A stretch of 64,000 nucleotides of DNA from Runella aurantiaca (GTDB lineage Bacteria > Bacteroidota > Bacteroidia > Cytophagales > Spirosomataceae): NCBI RefSeq assembly GCF_003339505.1, contig NZ_QPIW01000036.1:1-64000 (forward strand), in the 5' to 3' direction. Position 1 is the first letter of the stretch, and every line of letters begins with the position of its first letter. Under the pieces are notes generated by a model that was given only the letters and a program-made list of their open reading frames with translations, was not told the origin of the DNA and did no database searches. This document shows, piece after piece, positions 8,266 to 16,819 of this stretch. The translations under genes and the position numbers were made by a program.

Positions 8266-9600
8266 TCAGTACCTATTATTGATTTCTATTTTTGATTTTG
8301 CAAACAACACGGCGCTTTTGGCATTTAAAAGGCTTGATTCCTGTAAAATGAGTTCGTTATGGGCCATCAGCAGTTTATCAAGACTCAGAATATTTTCCCG
8401 GTATTGATTTCGACTTTTTTCAAAGTTTTCCTGCTTCAAAGCCACCAATTTTTGCTGATTTCGGTAGTGGCTTATCGTTTTTCGGTATTCTGTTTCTAAT
8501 TGGTCATTTTCTGCGTTTTTCTGAAAATGACTATGCTGTTGGGAGATATCAGCCAAATGAGTATTTATTTGGGCAGTCTTATAAGCAGATAGTTTATTTA
8601 CGTTCGTTGGCAGATCCCAATTCAGGCGCAATCCCCAATAATTACTTTTTACGAGGTTGGCCTTGGGGTCGAAAAAACGACTGTTGCTGTTGTATTGCCA
8701 CGCAAAATTTGACACAAATGACAGCGTGGGCAATTGCTGCCACTTGGCCGATTTGAGTTCAGCCTGCATAAACCGGTGTTGTAAAGCAGCCGTTCGAACC
8801 ACCAAATCGCTGTTGGCTATCACAGATGCAGTTAGCTCAAGCGACGACCTATTCAACTGTTCTGTAATGTCAATGGGCTCATTCGTATCACAAAGCACCT
8901 GCAAAACGGTATACTGTTGGCGCACCGATGCTTCCATTTGTTGGATTTTGTCCTCAATGGTGATTTTATTAATCTTGGTTTCGTTCAAATCCTGAACCCT
9001 TACCAATCCCTGATCGTATCGGTGCATAACAATCATCAGAATCGAATCGGCAATGTTCCTGTTATCACTCAATATTTCGATTTGAGCGTTGTAACTCACA
9101 ATGTTGTGATAAACGGCATTTACCTGCTCAAGTAGGGTTTTCTCAGCCATTTGCGCATTGTTTTCAACCACTTTCCCGTTGATTTTAGCTGATTGTATCC
9201 GCGCATAATTTCCAAAATTCAGGATTTCAAACTGAGGCGAGAGGTTGAGGGTCGACACGTATTGTTGCCCCATTGTAATCTCCCGATATGTTCCCGCAGG
9301 ACCGCCAAAAATATCGGCAGGAATAAAACTCACCGGTTGTTTTGAGTTATCAATCATCGACACCGCAGTGGGTATCCTTGGATTTAAAACATTACCTACT
9401 GCCGTTTTGATAGTAAGCTGAGCCAATTCCCGTTGTTTTGCGCTAATGGATTGAACCGAACTGTGTTTTTGCGCATAGTCAAGCAAATCCTCCAACTTCT
9501 CAATCCGAATACCCGACTGTGCATACCCGGCGTTCAGCCATCCGCTTACGATAAAAACAAAAGCGAGTTTTTTACCCAAAGCTCTTATTTTCTCTTCCAT
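8266..9600 (-). CDS. TolC family outer-membrane efflux protein
   Basis: Outer-membrane channel of 444 residues with a signal peptide ending near AGYAQS. Two long heptad-rich helical hairpins separated by beta segments give the TolC/OEP pattern (LEDLLDYAQKHSSVQ at the start, KILSDN-type helices, and RNQYRENILSLDKLLMAHNE near the end). It is the second gene of the minus-strand operon; its start overlaps the end of the DUF2147-like gene by 16 bases. Together with the adaptor, permease and ATPase it makes a complete tripartite exporter. Confidence 0.9.
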   Translation of the reverse strand: MEEKIRALGKKLAFVFIVSGWLNAGYAQSGIRIEKLEDLLDYAQKHSSVQSISAKQRELAQLTIKTAVGNVLNPRIPTAVSMIDNSKQPVSFIPADIFGGPAGTYREITMGQQYVSTLNLSPQFEILNFGNYARIQSAKINGKVVENNAQMAEKTLLEQVNAVYHNIVSYNAQIEILSDNRNIADSILMIVMHRYDQGLVRVQDLNETKINKITIEDKIQQMEASVRQQYTVLQVLCDTNEPIDITEQLNRSSLELTASVIANSDLVVRTAALQHRFMQAELKSAKWQQLPTLSFVSNFAWQYNSNSRFFDPKANLVKSNYWGLRLNWDLPTNVNKLSAYKTAQINTHLADISQQHSHFQKNAENDQLETEYRKTISHYRNQQKLVALKQENFEKSRNQYRENILSLDKLLMAHNELILQESSLLNAKSAVLFAKSKIEINNRY

Positions 9601-9938
9601 ATTTTTGTATCGCTTATCATGCCTGTTTTGCCCGTAATGGCCAGGGTATTGGGAGAAGTGAGCTTCAGAGAGCAGTGAACGGTACGGTTTCGTTTGGGCA
9701 AATAACAGGAACCTTGGTAGGCTTTTCCGTCGAATTTCAACTTTGTGAAAATTACTTTTCCTTCAAAATCAGGGTTTTTATCGTTGACGATTTTGCCCTC
9801 TATCAACGAACCTGACGGATAAAACTCAACGGCTCGTGTTCCGTCTTCGTTTTGCCATTTGCCGATGATTGTGGGTTCATGAACCTCCCTTAAGGCAAAA
9901 AATGCGGTTAAAATGAATGCAATTACGCCTGTTTTCAT
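9585..9938 (-). CDS. DUF2147-like small secreted protein
   Basis: Protein of 117 residues with an N-terminal signal segment and a small beta-rich domain: GKWQNEDGTRAVEFYPSG, GKIVNDKNPDFEGKVIF, then a terminal ITGKTGMISDTKIWKR. This is the DUF2147 / lipocalin-like pattern, shorter than many members. It is the first gene of the exporter operon and overlaps tolC by 16 bases. Role unknown. Confidence 0.65.
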   Translation of the reverse strand: MKTGVIAFILTAFFALREVHEPTIIGKWQNEDGTRAVEFYPSGSLIEGKIVNDKNPDFEGKVIFTKLKFDGKAYQGSCYLPKRNRTVHCSLKLTSPNTLAITGKTGMISDTKIWKRK

Positions 9939-9994
9939 CGCTTTTAAATTTGGTTGAGCAAAAGTAAATGCCTAAAAAACAACTATTGGGGCGT

Positions 9995-10195
9995 TTAAAC
10001 CAAAGCGGGCATTTCAACCACTGAAACGGGCAGAAAGGGAAAATTCAAAAATAGAAACCGTTTACTGCCGACACCACGTACATGGGCGTAACAGCGCAAT
10101 AACGACCCATTGGTTTTCAATAGGTCGTTATTGCAGCCTCCGGAGATATCAGATGGATAAACGGTCGCTTTCAGTAAAGCGGCAAGTTTGCTCAT
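9995..10195 (-). CDS. Doubtful small reading frame after the SnoaL-like gene
   Basis: A 66-codon frame whose ATG (10195-10193) overlaps the TGA of the extended SnoaL-like frame as ATGA, an arrangement typical of coupled genes. Its product has no recognisable domain, and a perfect hairpin (10096-10134) lies inside it. It may be a decayed gene end or simply open by chance. Confidence 0.2.
   Translation of the reverse strand: MSKLAALLKATVYPSDISGGCNNDLLKTNGSLLRCYAHVRGVGSKRFLFLNFPFLPVSVVEMPALV
10096..10134. other. Perfect 12-bp stem-loop
   Basis: GCAATAACGACC and GGTCGTTATTGC form a perfect stem around a 15-base loop, downstream of the SnoaL-like gene and upstream of the exporter operon. There is no T run, so it is not a classic intrinsic terminator; it could be an RNA-end protector, a recombination remnant or a weak terminator. 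Confidence 0.6.
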
Positions 10196-10671
10196 CGTTG
10201 CCGTTTATTATACTGGGCTACGGCTTTATACCATTCTTTGTTATCGTAATAATCGTACTACTTGATAATCAGGCCTTTTTCAAAATGAAAAATATTCACA
10301 AATCGCATTTCATAAGCAATACCTCCATACTTGGCTTTAAGCAAGCCTTCCGTTACCAATGTATTGCCTTGCCTGATTTCTTGGTGTATATGCCATTCAT
10401 TTTCATTTTTTGAATTGTTGGCATCAAAATTCCTGAAAATATCAACTTTGCTTTTTCCAACCCAATCATACGTAGGGTCGTAAATCACTGCCTCGTCAGC
10501 ATAAAACGTAGAGAGTTTTTCGGCAGTAGGCATACCGCAGTAAGCTTCGTAATAGTGATGAACAAAGTTTGCAGGAATGGCATCAGACAACAAAAATCCT
10601 GAAGGCTGTGCATTGAGATTTATGGCACTCATGGCGCGTAAAAGCAGGAAAGGGACGGTGCGATTCTTCAT
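10192..10671 (-). pseudogene. SnoaL/NTF2-like protein with an in-frame TAG
   Basis: A SnoaL-like polyketide-cyclase-fold protein. The frame from the ATG at 10671 has a signal-like start, a LSTFYADEAVIYDPTYDW core and FVNIFHFEKGLIIK, then stops at a TAG (10260-10258, minus strand). The same frame continues past it as YDYYDNKEWYKAVAQYNKR and ends at TGA 10194-10192; that tail looks like the normal C-terminus of the family, where Gln would be expected in place of the stop (CAG to TAG). The gene is therefore probably a recent nonsense mutant giving a 137-residue product instead of about 159, unless it is a sequencing error. Confidence 0.65.
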
Positions 10672-10686
10672 AAATAAAGTGTGATT

Positions 10687-12909
10687 TTATAAATTCAACC
10701 AATAGTTAAGTTTAAATACCAATGCCCGATTTTTGATTTTTAAGAAGGGGTCAGAAGCATAGTTGTCGGTATAAACCAGAAAAAAATCGGACATAGACTT
10801 ATAGCGCCATTGCAAACGGCTATTGATATTGACATTTGTGGCTTGGGTATTGTATTGCACAAAAGTTGTCCAAAACAGATTATTGGTGAAGTTAATTTCG
10901 ACTTTGGGGCTGACGAGTAAAATATGCTCTTGAATTCCCTTGAGTCGAATCCGGTTCCACTCCGCATTAAGTGAAAAGTTGCCCCAAGGTTGAACCCGAT
11001 ACGTAAGGCTTGGCTTCAGGGTTTCTATTTTGCCACCGTAATATCCTCCCATTCCCAAACGAAGTGTGAAATACAGCGGTTTGCTATTGGAAGAGGCATA
11101 TTGAACACTCAGTTTATTAAACACATACGTAGCTTTATCGACCGCCAACCGATCGGTCAATTCAAAGGGATAGGCTAAAAAGATATGGCTTCGGTTAGCT
11201 TTCAGATAAAAATGCGAACGATTTTTAAATCCTATCTCGGTAGTTAATTCCATAATGTGTTCGTTTTTAGAATAATCAGGATTCCATACCTGGCTGTCCC
11301 ATCCATTGAGGGTAATGGTATTGATTTTCCCTTTTTGGGGGCGGATGTAATAATCAAGCCGCTTGAACCATTCTTTAAATCCCACCTGAAAGCTTGTGTC
11401 CCGCTCCATGTCGTAGGTCTTGAGTCGGGTCGAAAAACCCATGTCAGCATAATAATTCGTACCTACATTGATAAAGTCAGAAAAGACCTGATAGTTGCGT
11501 TCGCGATAACGAGCTTGGATGTTATAAAACCAATTTTCGTTGGTAATGCCCTCTTTCCAGGAATAATGCAAAGACGGGTAAATAGAAAAAGTGCCCGCAG
11601 TATTGATGTATTGAAACTCAATACCTGCATTCCGGCCGTAGGAAAGCATCGGATTGAGTCGTTTTTCTTCCGAACTCATGTGGGAGGTTCGGTTCAGAAA
11701 ATAGGTTTTTAAGGTCGAACGCTTCAATAGTCTTTGGTAAAGCGAAATTGCCGAATAGTTTTGTTGAGGTAAGTTGCCTTTTGAAGCAGTTTGCATATTC
11801 ATAGCGCCGATTCGGAGCGTAGGCGTGAGGTTGCCCGACAATCGTACCCCGTATTGAATCGGGATAGGATTTCCGTCATCGTCCAATCCAATCTTTCTTG
11901 AAAAGAAAGGAGTCATAAATTGGGGAATGACGTAATCAGCAAAAATATCCGCGTTTTCGAGGAAGAAGGTGCGTTTTTCGGGGAAATAAAGGCTGAAACG
12001 CCCCAAATTAGTTTGTTGCGCATCTACTTCTATTTGGGAAAAGTCAGGATTTACAGTTAAATCCAAATTCAGGGAAGGAGTAAGGGCATATTTGGCGTCA
12101 AAACCTGCATTCAGCGTGGTTGTCTGTGTACTGACTTCCCTCTCTTGGCTAAGGCCACCAGTGGTATAAGGAATCAGTGCGATGTTTTTGCTTGGCTTGG
12201 GTGGGGCTTCCTGCCAACATAAAGCTCCCGTTTGTCCTAAATCAATCGGCCAAAAGTTGACGGGAACGTTGGTCCAGGTAGTTATCTCATTATTGTTGAA
12301 ATCGGGTCGAACAAAATTGATACCCCACTCCGATTTTTCGCTTTTATAAGGCAGGATTCTGAATGGGATTGCTATTTCGAGTGTCCAGAAACCGGCATGA
12401 ACTTGGGTGGCCGAAAGCCAGGTGTTATCCCAGGAAAAAGTCATGTCTCTAAACAATGCACTCGAAAGCAGGTCGTCTGATTGGACGTTATTAGCCGAAA
12501 TACCAAAGAAAAATCCATTTGAACGCTGATTCATCGGGTCGAGAATGACCGCAAAAGACTCACTGTCCCAAAAGCCCTGGTCTCGTTTACGGGTTTGACT
12601 TACAAAATTGCTGCCCTCTATTTTGGCCGCCACATACAGGTATTTTGCATCGTAAGCCACCTGCACGGTAGTTTGGGTTTTGGCTACGTCTTTATCATTG
12701 GGTTTACTTTCCCAAAAAGGAGTGGTTCGAGGAGCTGTTGCCCAAACCTTTTCGTTCAATTTTCCATCAACTTGGAGGTACCTATCGGTAGACTTTTGAG
12801 GAATGAGCCGGAATTTTTGGTGGAAATCACTTTGCGAATAACCGTTTTTTAAAATGGAGATACACAGATACAGAAGGAGAAATTGTGTTTTTGAGCGCGC
12901 TGTTTTCAT
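10687..12909 (-). CDS. DUF5916 family outer-membrane protein
   Basis: About 740 residues. I start at the ATG at 12909, directly before a good signal peptide (FLLLYLCISILKNGYSQ); an in-frame ATG at 12960 would put 17 charged residues ahead of it. The first third is a carbohydrate-binding family 9-like domain (DGKLNEKVWATAPRTTPFW, then AYDAKYLYVAAKIEG), followed by the DUF5916 region with a long barrel-like series of aromatic-rich strands ending in FKLNYWLNL. SQIEVDAQQTNLGRFSLYFP and EKRTFFLENADIF are characteristic. Substrate unknown. The AraC-type regulator lies just upstream on the same strand. Confidence 0.85.
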   Translation of the reverse strand: MKTARSKTQFLLLYLCISILKNGYSQSDFHQKFRLIPQKSTDRYLQVDGKLNEKVWATAPRTTPFWESKPNDKDVAKTQTTVQVAYDAKYLYVAAKIEGSNFVSQTRKRDQGFWDSESFAVILDPMNQRSNGFFFGISANNVQSDDLLSSALFRDMTFSWDNTWLSATQVHAGFWTLEIAIPFRILPYKSEKSEWGINFVRPDFNNNEITTWTNVPVNFWPIDLGQTGALCWQEAPPKPSKNIALIPYTTGGLSQEREVSTQTTTLNAGFDAKYALTPSLNLDLTVNPDFSQIEVDAQQTNLGRFSLYFPEKRTFFLENADIFADYVIPQFMTPFFSRKIGLDDDGNPIPIQYGVRLSGNLTPTLRIGAMNMQTASKGNLPQQNYSAISLYQRLLKRSTLKTYFLNRTSHMSSEEKRLNPMLSYGRNAGIEFQYINTAGTFSIYPSLHYSWKEGITNENWFYNIQARYRERNYQVFSDFINVGTNYYADMGFSTRLKTYDMERDTSFQVGFKEWFKRLDYYIRPQKGKINTITLNGWDSQVWNPDYSKNEHIMELTTEIGFKNRSHFYLKANRSHIFLAYPFELTDRLAVDKATYVFNKLSVQYASSNSKPLYFTLRLGMGGYYGGKIETLKPSLTYRVQPWGNFSLNAEWNRIRLKGIQEHILLVSPKVEINFTNNLFWTTFVQYNTQATNVNINSRLQWRYKSMSDFFLVYTDNYASDPFLKIKNRALVFKLNYWLNL

Positions 12910-12990
12910 GGATTGTTTTGTGGTTTGCAACACAAAACTCTTGTGAAAAACCGGCTCCATTTCCCGAAATCGTGATTTTGGAAACGATTC

Positions 12991-14028
12991 TCAGTTCAAA
13001 TTTTTTACATTATGAAAATTACGATACTCGGTAGGGGTATATCCTGTTTTGGTTTTGAAAACGGCATTGAACGACGACAAAGTATTGAAACCTGAATCGA
13101 AAGCGACCGCCGCAATTTTCTGTTGTCGGTATTCTTTGGATAGGATTCGCCGCTTGGCATCTTCGATGCGGAACTCATTGATCCAATCTGAAAAATTGGT
13201 TTTTGTTTGTTCGTTGATAATTTGTGACATTTCCCTTGTCCCCAATTGAAGCTGCTGTGCAAGCGATTGGAGGGTCAAATCGGCATCTAAATAGACTTGA
13301 TTTTGAAGTACATGGCAGGAAATTTTTTCAAATAATTCACTTCGTTGGGTTTCACCGATTTTTGAATTTCGGTATTTTTCTGTTTTGGGCAGGGCAAACA
13401 CAAACTTCCGCATGAGCATGGCAAGGGCCAATAGACAGACTAATAACGAGTAAGAAAACGTGGAGGTTTTGCACATAAAATAGATGCTGCCATCATACAC
13501 AAACGCAAACACATAGCTGCCGATGATAAAGCCAATGGACAGGGTAATGATAAGTGCCCAATTGTAAAGGTCTTTTTTGTGGGCTTGCCAATGACTCCCC
13601 ACCAAATAAACACAAGCCCCCCAATACACTAAATTTTGGGCTAAAATGAACGGATAAACACGATCGTTAAAAACGTTGTCGGGTAGCGTAATAACCAAAT
13701 AAATCAGCGCCGAAAGCAGGTGGAGGCTGTCAAGCCACTGTAATTTTTGTTTGTTTTCGAGTAAACATTTGAGGTATAAAAAAAGCAAAGGCACTGCCAA
13801 AAGCATGGCGGTCAAACCGATTTTTTCTAACCAAAAGGGCAATTCGGCATACAGCAGCAGTAGGGGCTTTACTACACGCAACGAAACCGATACCAATAAG
13901 GTGGCCAATAGGACATTGGCCGGGCGGCTGTTTTGATTTCGGTGTTTTATCAGCAATAAAGCCAAGCCAAAACTCAGAAAAATACCAAAGGCACTGATGG
14001 CAGAAAGTAAAAAGGTGGAGAAATTCAT
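12991..14028 (-). CDS. Membrane-anchored AraC family regulator
   Basis: A 345-residue regulator in which about seven hydrophobic segments (residues 5-210) precede an AraC-type double helix-turn-helix (about 240-342). The DNA-binding part includes LQSLAQQLQLGTREMSQIIN and the conserved ending IAAVAFDSGFNTLSSFNAVFKTKTGYTPTEYR (split here only for description). This architecture senses a signal in the membrane and binds DNA directly. It lies 3 bases after the 137-residue gene and upstream of the DUF5916 gene, which may be its target. Confidence 0.88.
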   Translation of the reverse strand: MNFSTFLLSAISAFGIFLSFGLALLLIKHRNQNSRPANVLLATLLVSVSLRVVKPLLLLYAELPFWLEKIGLTAMLLAVPLLFLYLKCLLENKQKLQWLDSLHLLSALIYLVITLPDNVFNDRVYPFILAQNLVYWGACVYLVGSHWQAHKKDLYNWALIITLSIGFIIGSYVFAFVYDGSIYFMCKTSTFSYSLLVCLLALAMLMRKFVFALPKTEKYRNSKIGETQRSELFEKISCHVLQNQVYLDADLTLQSLAQQLQLGTREMSQIINEQTKTNFSDWINEFRIEDAKRRILSKEYRQQKIAAVAFDSGFNTLSSFNAVFKTKTGYTPTEYRNFHNVKNLN

Positions 14029-14031
14029 GGC

Positions 14032-14445
14032 TTAATCAAAAGGCAACAGTTCGGGTGCTAAGAAATGCTTTTTGGCTGCCGGCGACCTGAAAATATCGGT
14101 CGCATAATGCGCATTCATCAATTCTCTGAAATTTTCTTTGAGTCTTCTGTTTTTCAAAATAAACTCCTGGAAACTGCCTTTTTCGGTTCGTAAATAAAAA
14201 TGATATACTGCTTTGACGGCGGCCACTGTCAGCGTTTCGTTGTATTTATCGGTAGCTCCTAATGTCTCAACATAGGCCCGAAGCTGAGTCGTTATGTTTT
14301 GGAGGGCTTGCTCTACCCCATATTTTTTGACGTGAATCCAGGCAAGCCGTACGTGGGCTTCATGTGTAAATAAGTCCAGAGCGAGCAAAGAGTCATGAAA
14401 CTGTTGCTCAAATTGCTCATCTGTCAGTTCAAAATGCTTTTCCAT
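14032..14445 (-). CDS. Conserved hypothetical protein
   Basis: Soluble, mostly helical protein of 137 residues without a signal peptide. It contains FTHEAHVRLAWIHVKKYG and a histidine-containing stretch ETLTVAAVKAVYHFY, giving several conserved-looking His residues, but I recognise no named domain. It ends 3 bases before the membrane AraC regulator and is likely co-transcribed and perhaps functionally tied to it. Confidence 0.6.
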   Translation of the reverse strand: MEKHFELTDEQFEQQFHDSLLALDLFTHEAHVRLAWIHVKKYGVEQALQNITTQLRAYVETLGATDKYNETLTVAAVKAVYHFYLRTEKGSFQEFILKNRRLKENFRELMNAHYATDIFRSPAAKKHFLAPELLPFD

Positions 14446-14478
14446 AAATGACTGTTTAAAGGGTTGATGACTAATAAA

Positions 14479-15171
14479 TTACAAACTACACGAAAATCCG
14501 ACAAAGAATCCATTGCTGTCGTGCGACGGGTTTCGTTCAACGCCGCTTGTATTGCCATTGGAAATATGCAAATGACGAATGCCGAACAGAATAGCGGCTT
14601 TGCCGCTAAGCGTTATTTCTGAGCCTACTCCATATTTGGTAATTCCATTCAGGTGAGTACCTAAGCGAGCATCCCGGTCGGTGGGTTTGGGAAATTCATC
14701 AAACAAATAGATGAAACCACCCCCCGACTCAAAATATAGACGCCAATTAGAGCGACTGACAGGATAAAAACGAGCAAAGGGTCGAATCGCTAATCCCGTA
14801 GTGTTGTTGAAGTTATCTCTCGGAAAAACAGCCTCAAAATCGGCGCCGATCGAGAGCCATTTTCGCAGCATAAAATTGATGCCCGTATTGTTTTGAGGAA
14901 TAAAGGTATTCGGATATTTATACCCCCACGAAAACCCCGATTCGTTGTATACACTCAGTCTGTTTTTCAGATCAGGGTCTTTTTTCGTGAGCAAAACAGA
15001 AGCGCCTACTGCTACGGCAGGAATAAAGAAAGCCATTGAAGTATGCAGGTTGAGAGGGCTGAACCCCAAGGGATTTTGGTACCATTTGTCTCCAAAAGGG
15101 TATTGGGCAAAGGACGTGTTTATGCTCCAGAGCAGAAACAGGACAACATATTTTGAACTTGTAGCATGCAT
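14479..15171 (-). CDS. Outer-membrane beta-barrel-like protein
   Basis: Protein of 230 residues with a signal peptide (cut near SFAQ) and alternating aromatic strands such as WRLYFESGGGFIYLF and AAILFGIRHLHISNGNTSG, ending in FFVGFSCSL. HLHISNGN and the terminal FVG(F/Y) resemble acyloxyacyl hydrolase / PagL-like lipid A 3-O-deacylases, where a His and Ser act in catalysis; this is a suggestion only. Its neighbours are other envelope genes. Confidence 0.6.
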   Translation of the reverse strand: MHATSSKYVVLFLLWSINTSFAQYPFGDKWYQNPLGFSPLNLHTSMAFFIPAVAVGASVLLTKKDPDLKNRLSVYNESGFSWGYKYPNTFIPQNNTGINFMLRKWLSIGADFEAVFPRDNFNNTTGLAIRPFARFYPVSRSNWRLYFESGGGFIYLFDEFPKPTDRDARLGTHLNGITKYGVGSEITLSGKAAILFGIRHLHISNGNTSGVERNPSHDSNGFFVGFSCSL

Positions 15172-15248
15172 AAGATTCTTGAGAATATTGACAAAATTGC
15201 AGTTTAATCCCCTGTTTTTCCTCCAAAATCATGATTCTGGAAATACTA

Positions 15249-16031
15249 TTACCTACTTTTCAATTCGTATTTAAAACCCAAACTCAATGTGGGCAGGAAA
15301 TTCATGATATTTTGATTTTTAATAGATCTTGTAATGTAAGGCGACACTTGATTGCTCAAAATCCTGTCAATTTGAGGGCTGTCGGAGTCAAAGTCTAACT
15401 TGGCAGATTGGTTGATTTTAAAATCAAAAGACAGTTTTGGCTCGAAAATTAGTTTTTTAGCCAGTTTGATATTCTTCCCCAGACTTACCCCAACCATCAT
15501 TAATACAAAGTTGGGCTGCATTGCTGTTTCGTCTAAAAATTTTTTGCCACCCAATAGATTATTCAAAATGCGGTTATTACTCAGCTTATTTTCGATTTCG
15601 TCCAAACGATCCGGAGCAAAAATCCCAATCATAGCTCTTGGTGTATCTTGATGTAAGCCTATTCTCACCATCCTTAAGTGGCTGCCCACATAAAACGAAT
15701 GAGCTTTTTCACTGAAATGGTACTTAAAATCGGCCGAATAGCTTATGCCTCTTTGCAGGTTTTCTCTTATGTACAAATTTTTGGGATTTGTATTGGTAGA
15801 ACTTCTTAAACCGACTAAAAATCCGGTATGAATAATGCCGATTTCGCCGCCGTATGACCATTTGTTCAGTCGATACTCATACCCTAAAAAAGTAGGTAAC
15901 GGCAAGCCGACACCGGCACTTACATAATGCCACTTTTGGTCGGGCGTAAACACAAAAGGTTTTCGTTGGGCTATGCATGGCTGCCCGGCGAAAAAACAGA
16001 AGGTGACTAGGTGAACGATTTGCTTTTTCAC
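15249..16031 (-). CDS. Hypothetical secreted, barrel-like protein
   Basis: 260 residues with a signal peptide (FCFFAGQPCIAQ). The body has strand-like segments typical of small outer-membrane barrels (WHYVSAGVGLPLPTFLGYEY, GFLVGLRSST, and the C-terminal LPTLSLGFKYEL). Its start overlaps the end of the DUF4249 gene by 4 bases, so it is coupled to the TonB receptor/DUF4249 unit. No family name can be given from sequence alone. Confidence 0.6.
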   Translation of the reverse strand: MKKQIVHLVTFCFFAGQPCIAQRKPFVFTPDQKWHYVSAGVGLPLPTFLGYEYRLNKWSYGGEIGIIHTGFLVGLRSSTNTNPKNLYIRENLQRGISYSADFKYHFSEKAHSFYVGSHLRMVRIGLHQDTPRAMIGIFAPDRLDEIENKLSNNRILNNLLGGKKFLDETAMQPNFVLMMVGVSLGKNIKLAKKLIFEPKLSFDFKINQSAKLDFDSDSPQIDRILSNQVSPYITRSIKNQNIMNFLPTLSLGFKYELKSR

Positions 16032-16813
16032 TTGATTTCTGTTGTTTTATGCGCTACCGTATAAGCCCCGAAATACCCTAATGCCCCTCCGGAAATATTA
16101 GTCGGTGGATTCACACCCGATGAGCCGCTATTGGGCCCTTGTCCCTGTTGTTTAGCAAGCGTCAGGAAATATTCAAAAGTAGCTTTGTCAATACACTGCA
16201 TTTCAATCGTGATGGTATCGCCCGTATGGATGTCGATGCCGCTGTCAATCACCTGTTCAATACGATTGCCATTATTGAATGCATCACTGCGTACAAAATA
16301 CGCGCGACTGCGAATGCCGTCGTTTCCAATGGTGGCCCAGCGATAATAATTGGTTTGGCTTTTTGGGTCGTTATACACGGCTACCATCCGAATAGTGGTC
16401 TGAAAACGAGATACTTCCCGGTATGTTAACTCGTCAAACGGCACTTTTGCAGGCATGGTTGACGTAGCTTCATATACGTTGCCATTATAGTTCACAGCCA
16501 TTTTGTAGTGATGACCGGGCACTCCTTTGAGGGTTTGAATCGAATAGACTCCCGAAAACGTTTGAGCGAGGGTTTCGCTTTGACCTGTTGTCACATCGGT
16601 CACGGTTACTTCGGCAGTGGTAATGGGAGGAAATTCATTTTTTTGCTGAAAGTCTTGGGTCAACGTAATTTTCACTTCATTGCCAACAGCGCTGTCGGTG
16701 ATTTTTCCTTCAATAACGACTTGTGGTTCTACGCTTCTTAAGTCCAATTGAACGACTTCTATACAGGATGTCATGCATAGAATGAGGAATAAAAGCAGGC
16801 TTAGATTTTTCAT
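16028..16813 (-). CDS. DUF4249 family lipoprotein
   Basis: Outer-membrane lipoprotein of 261 residues (signal with Cys17, MTSCIE) and DUF4249 features: QVVIEGKITDSAVGNEVKIT, then AEVTVTDVTTGQSETL and YKMAVNYNGNVYEATSTMP. DUF4249 proteins are habitual partners of small TonB-dependent receptors in Bacteroidota. Here the gene lies 6 bases after the receptor gene, as expected for such a pair. The ligand is unknown. Confidence 0.88.
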   Translation of the reverse strand: MKNLSLLLFLILCMTSCIEVVQLDLRSVEPQVVIEGKITDSAVGNEVKITLTQDFQQKNEFPPITTAEVTVTDVTTGQSETLAQTFSGVYSIQTLKGVPGHHYKMAVNYNGNVYEATSTMPAKVPFDELTYREVSRFQTTIRMVAVYNDPKSQTNYYRWATIGNDGIRSRAYFVRSDAFNNGNRIEQVIDSGIDIHTGDTITIEMQCIDKATFEYFLTLAKQQGQGPNSGSSGVNPPTNISGGALGYFGAYTVAHKTTEIK

Positions 16814-16819
16814 CGTTTC

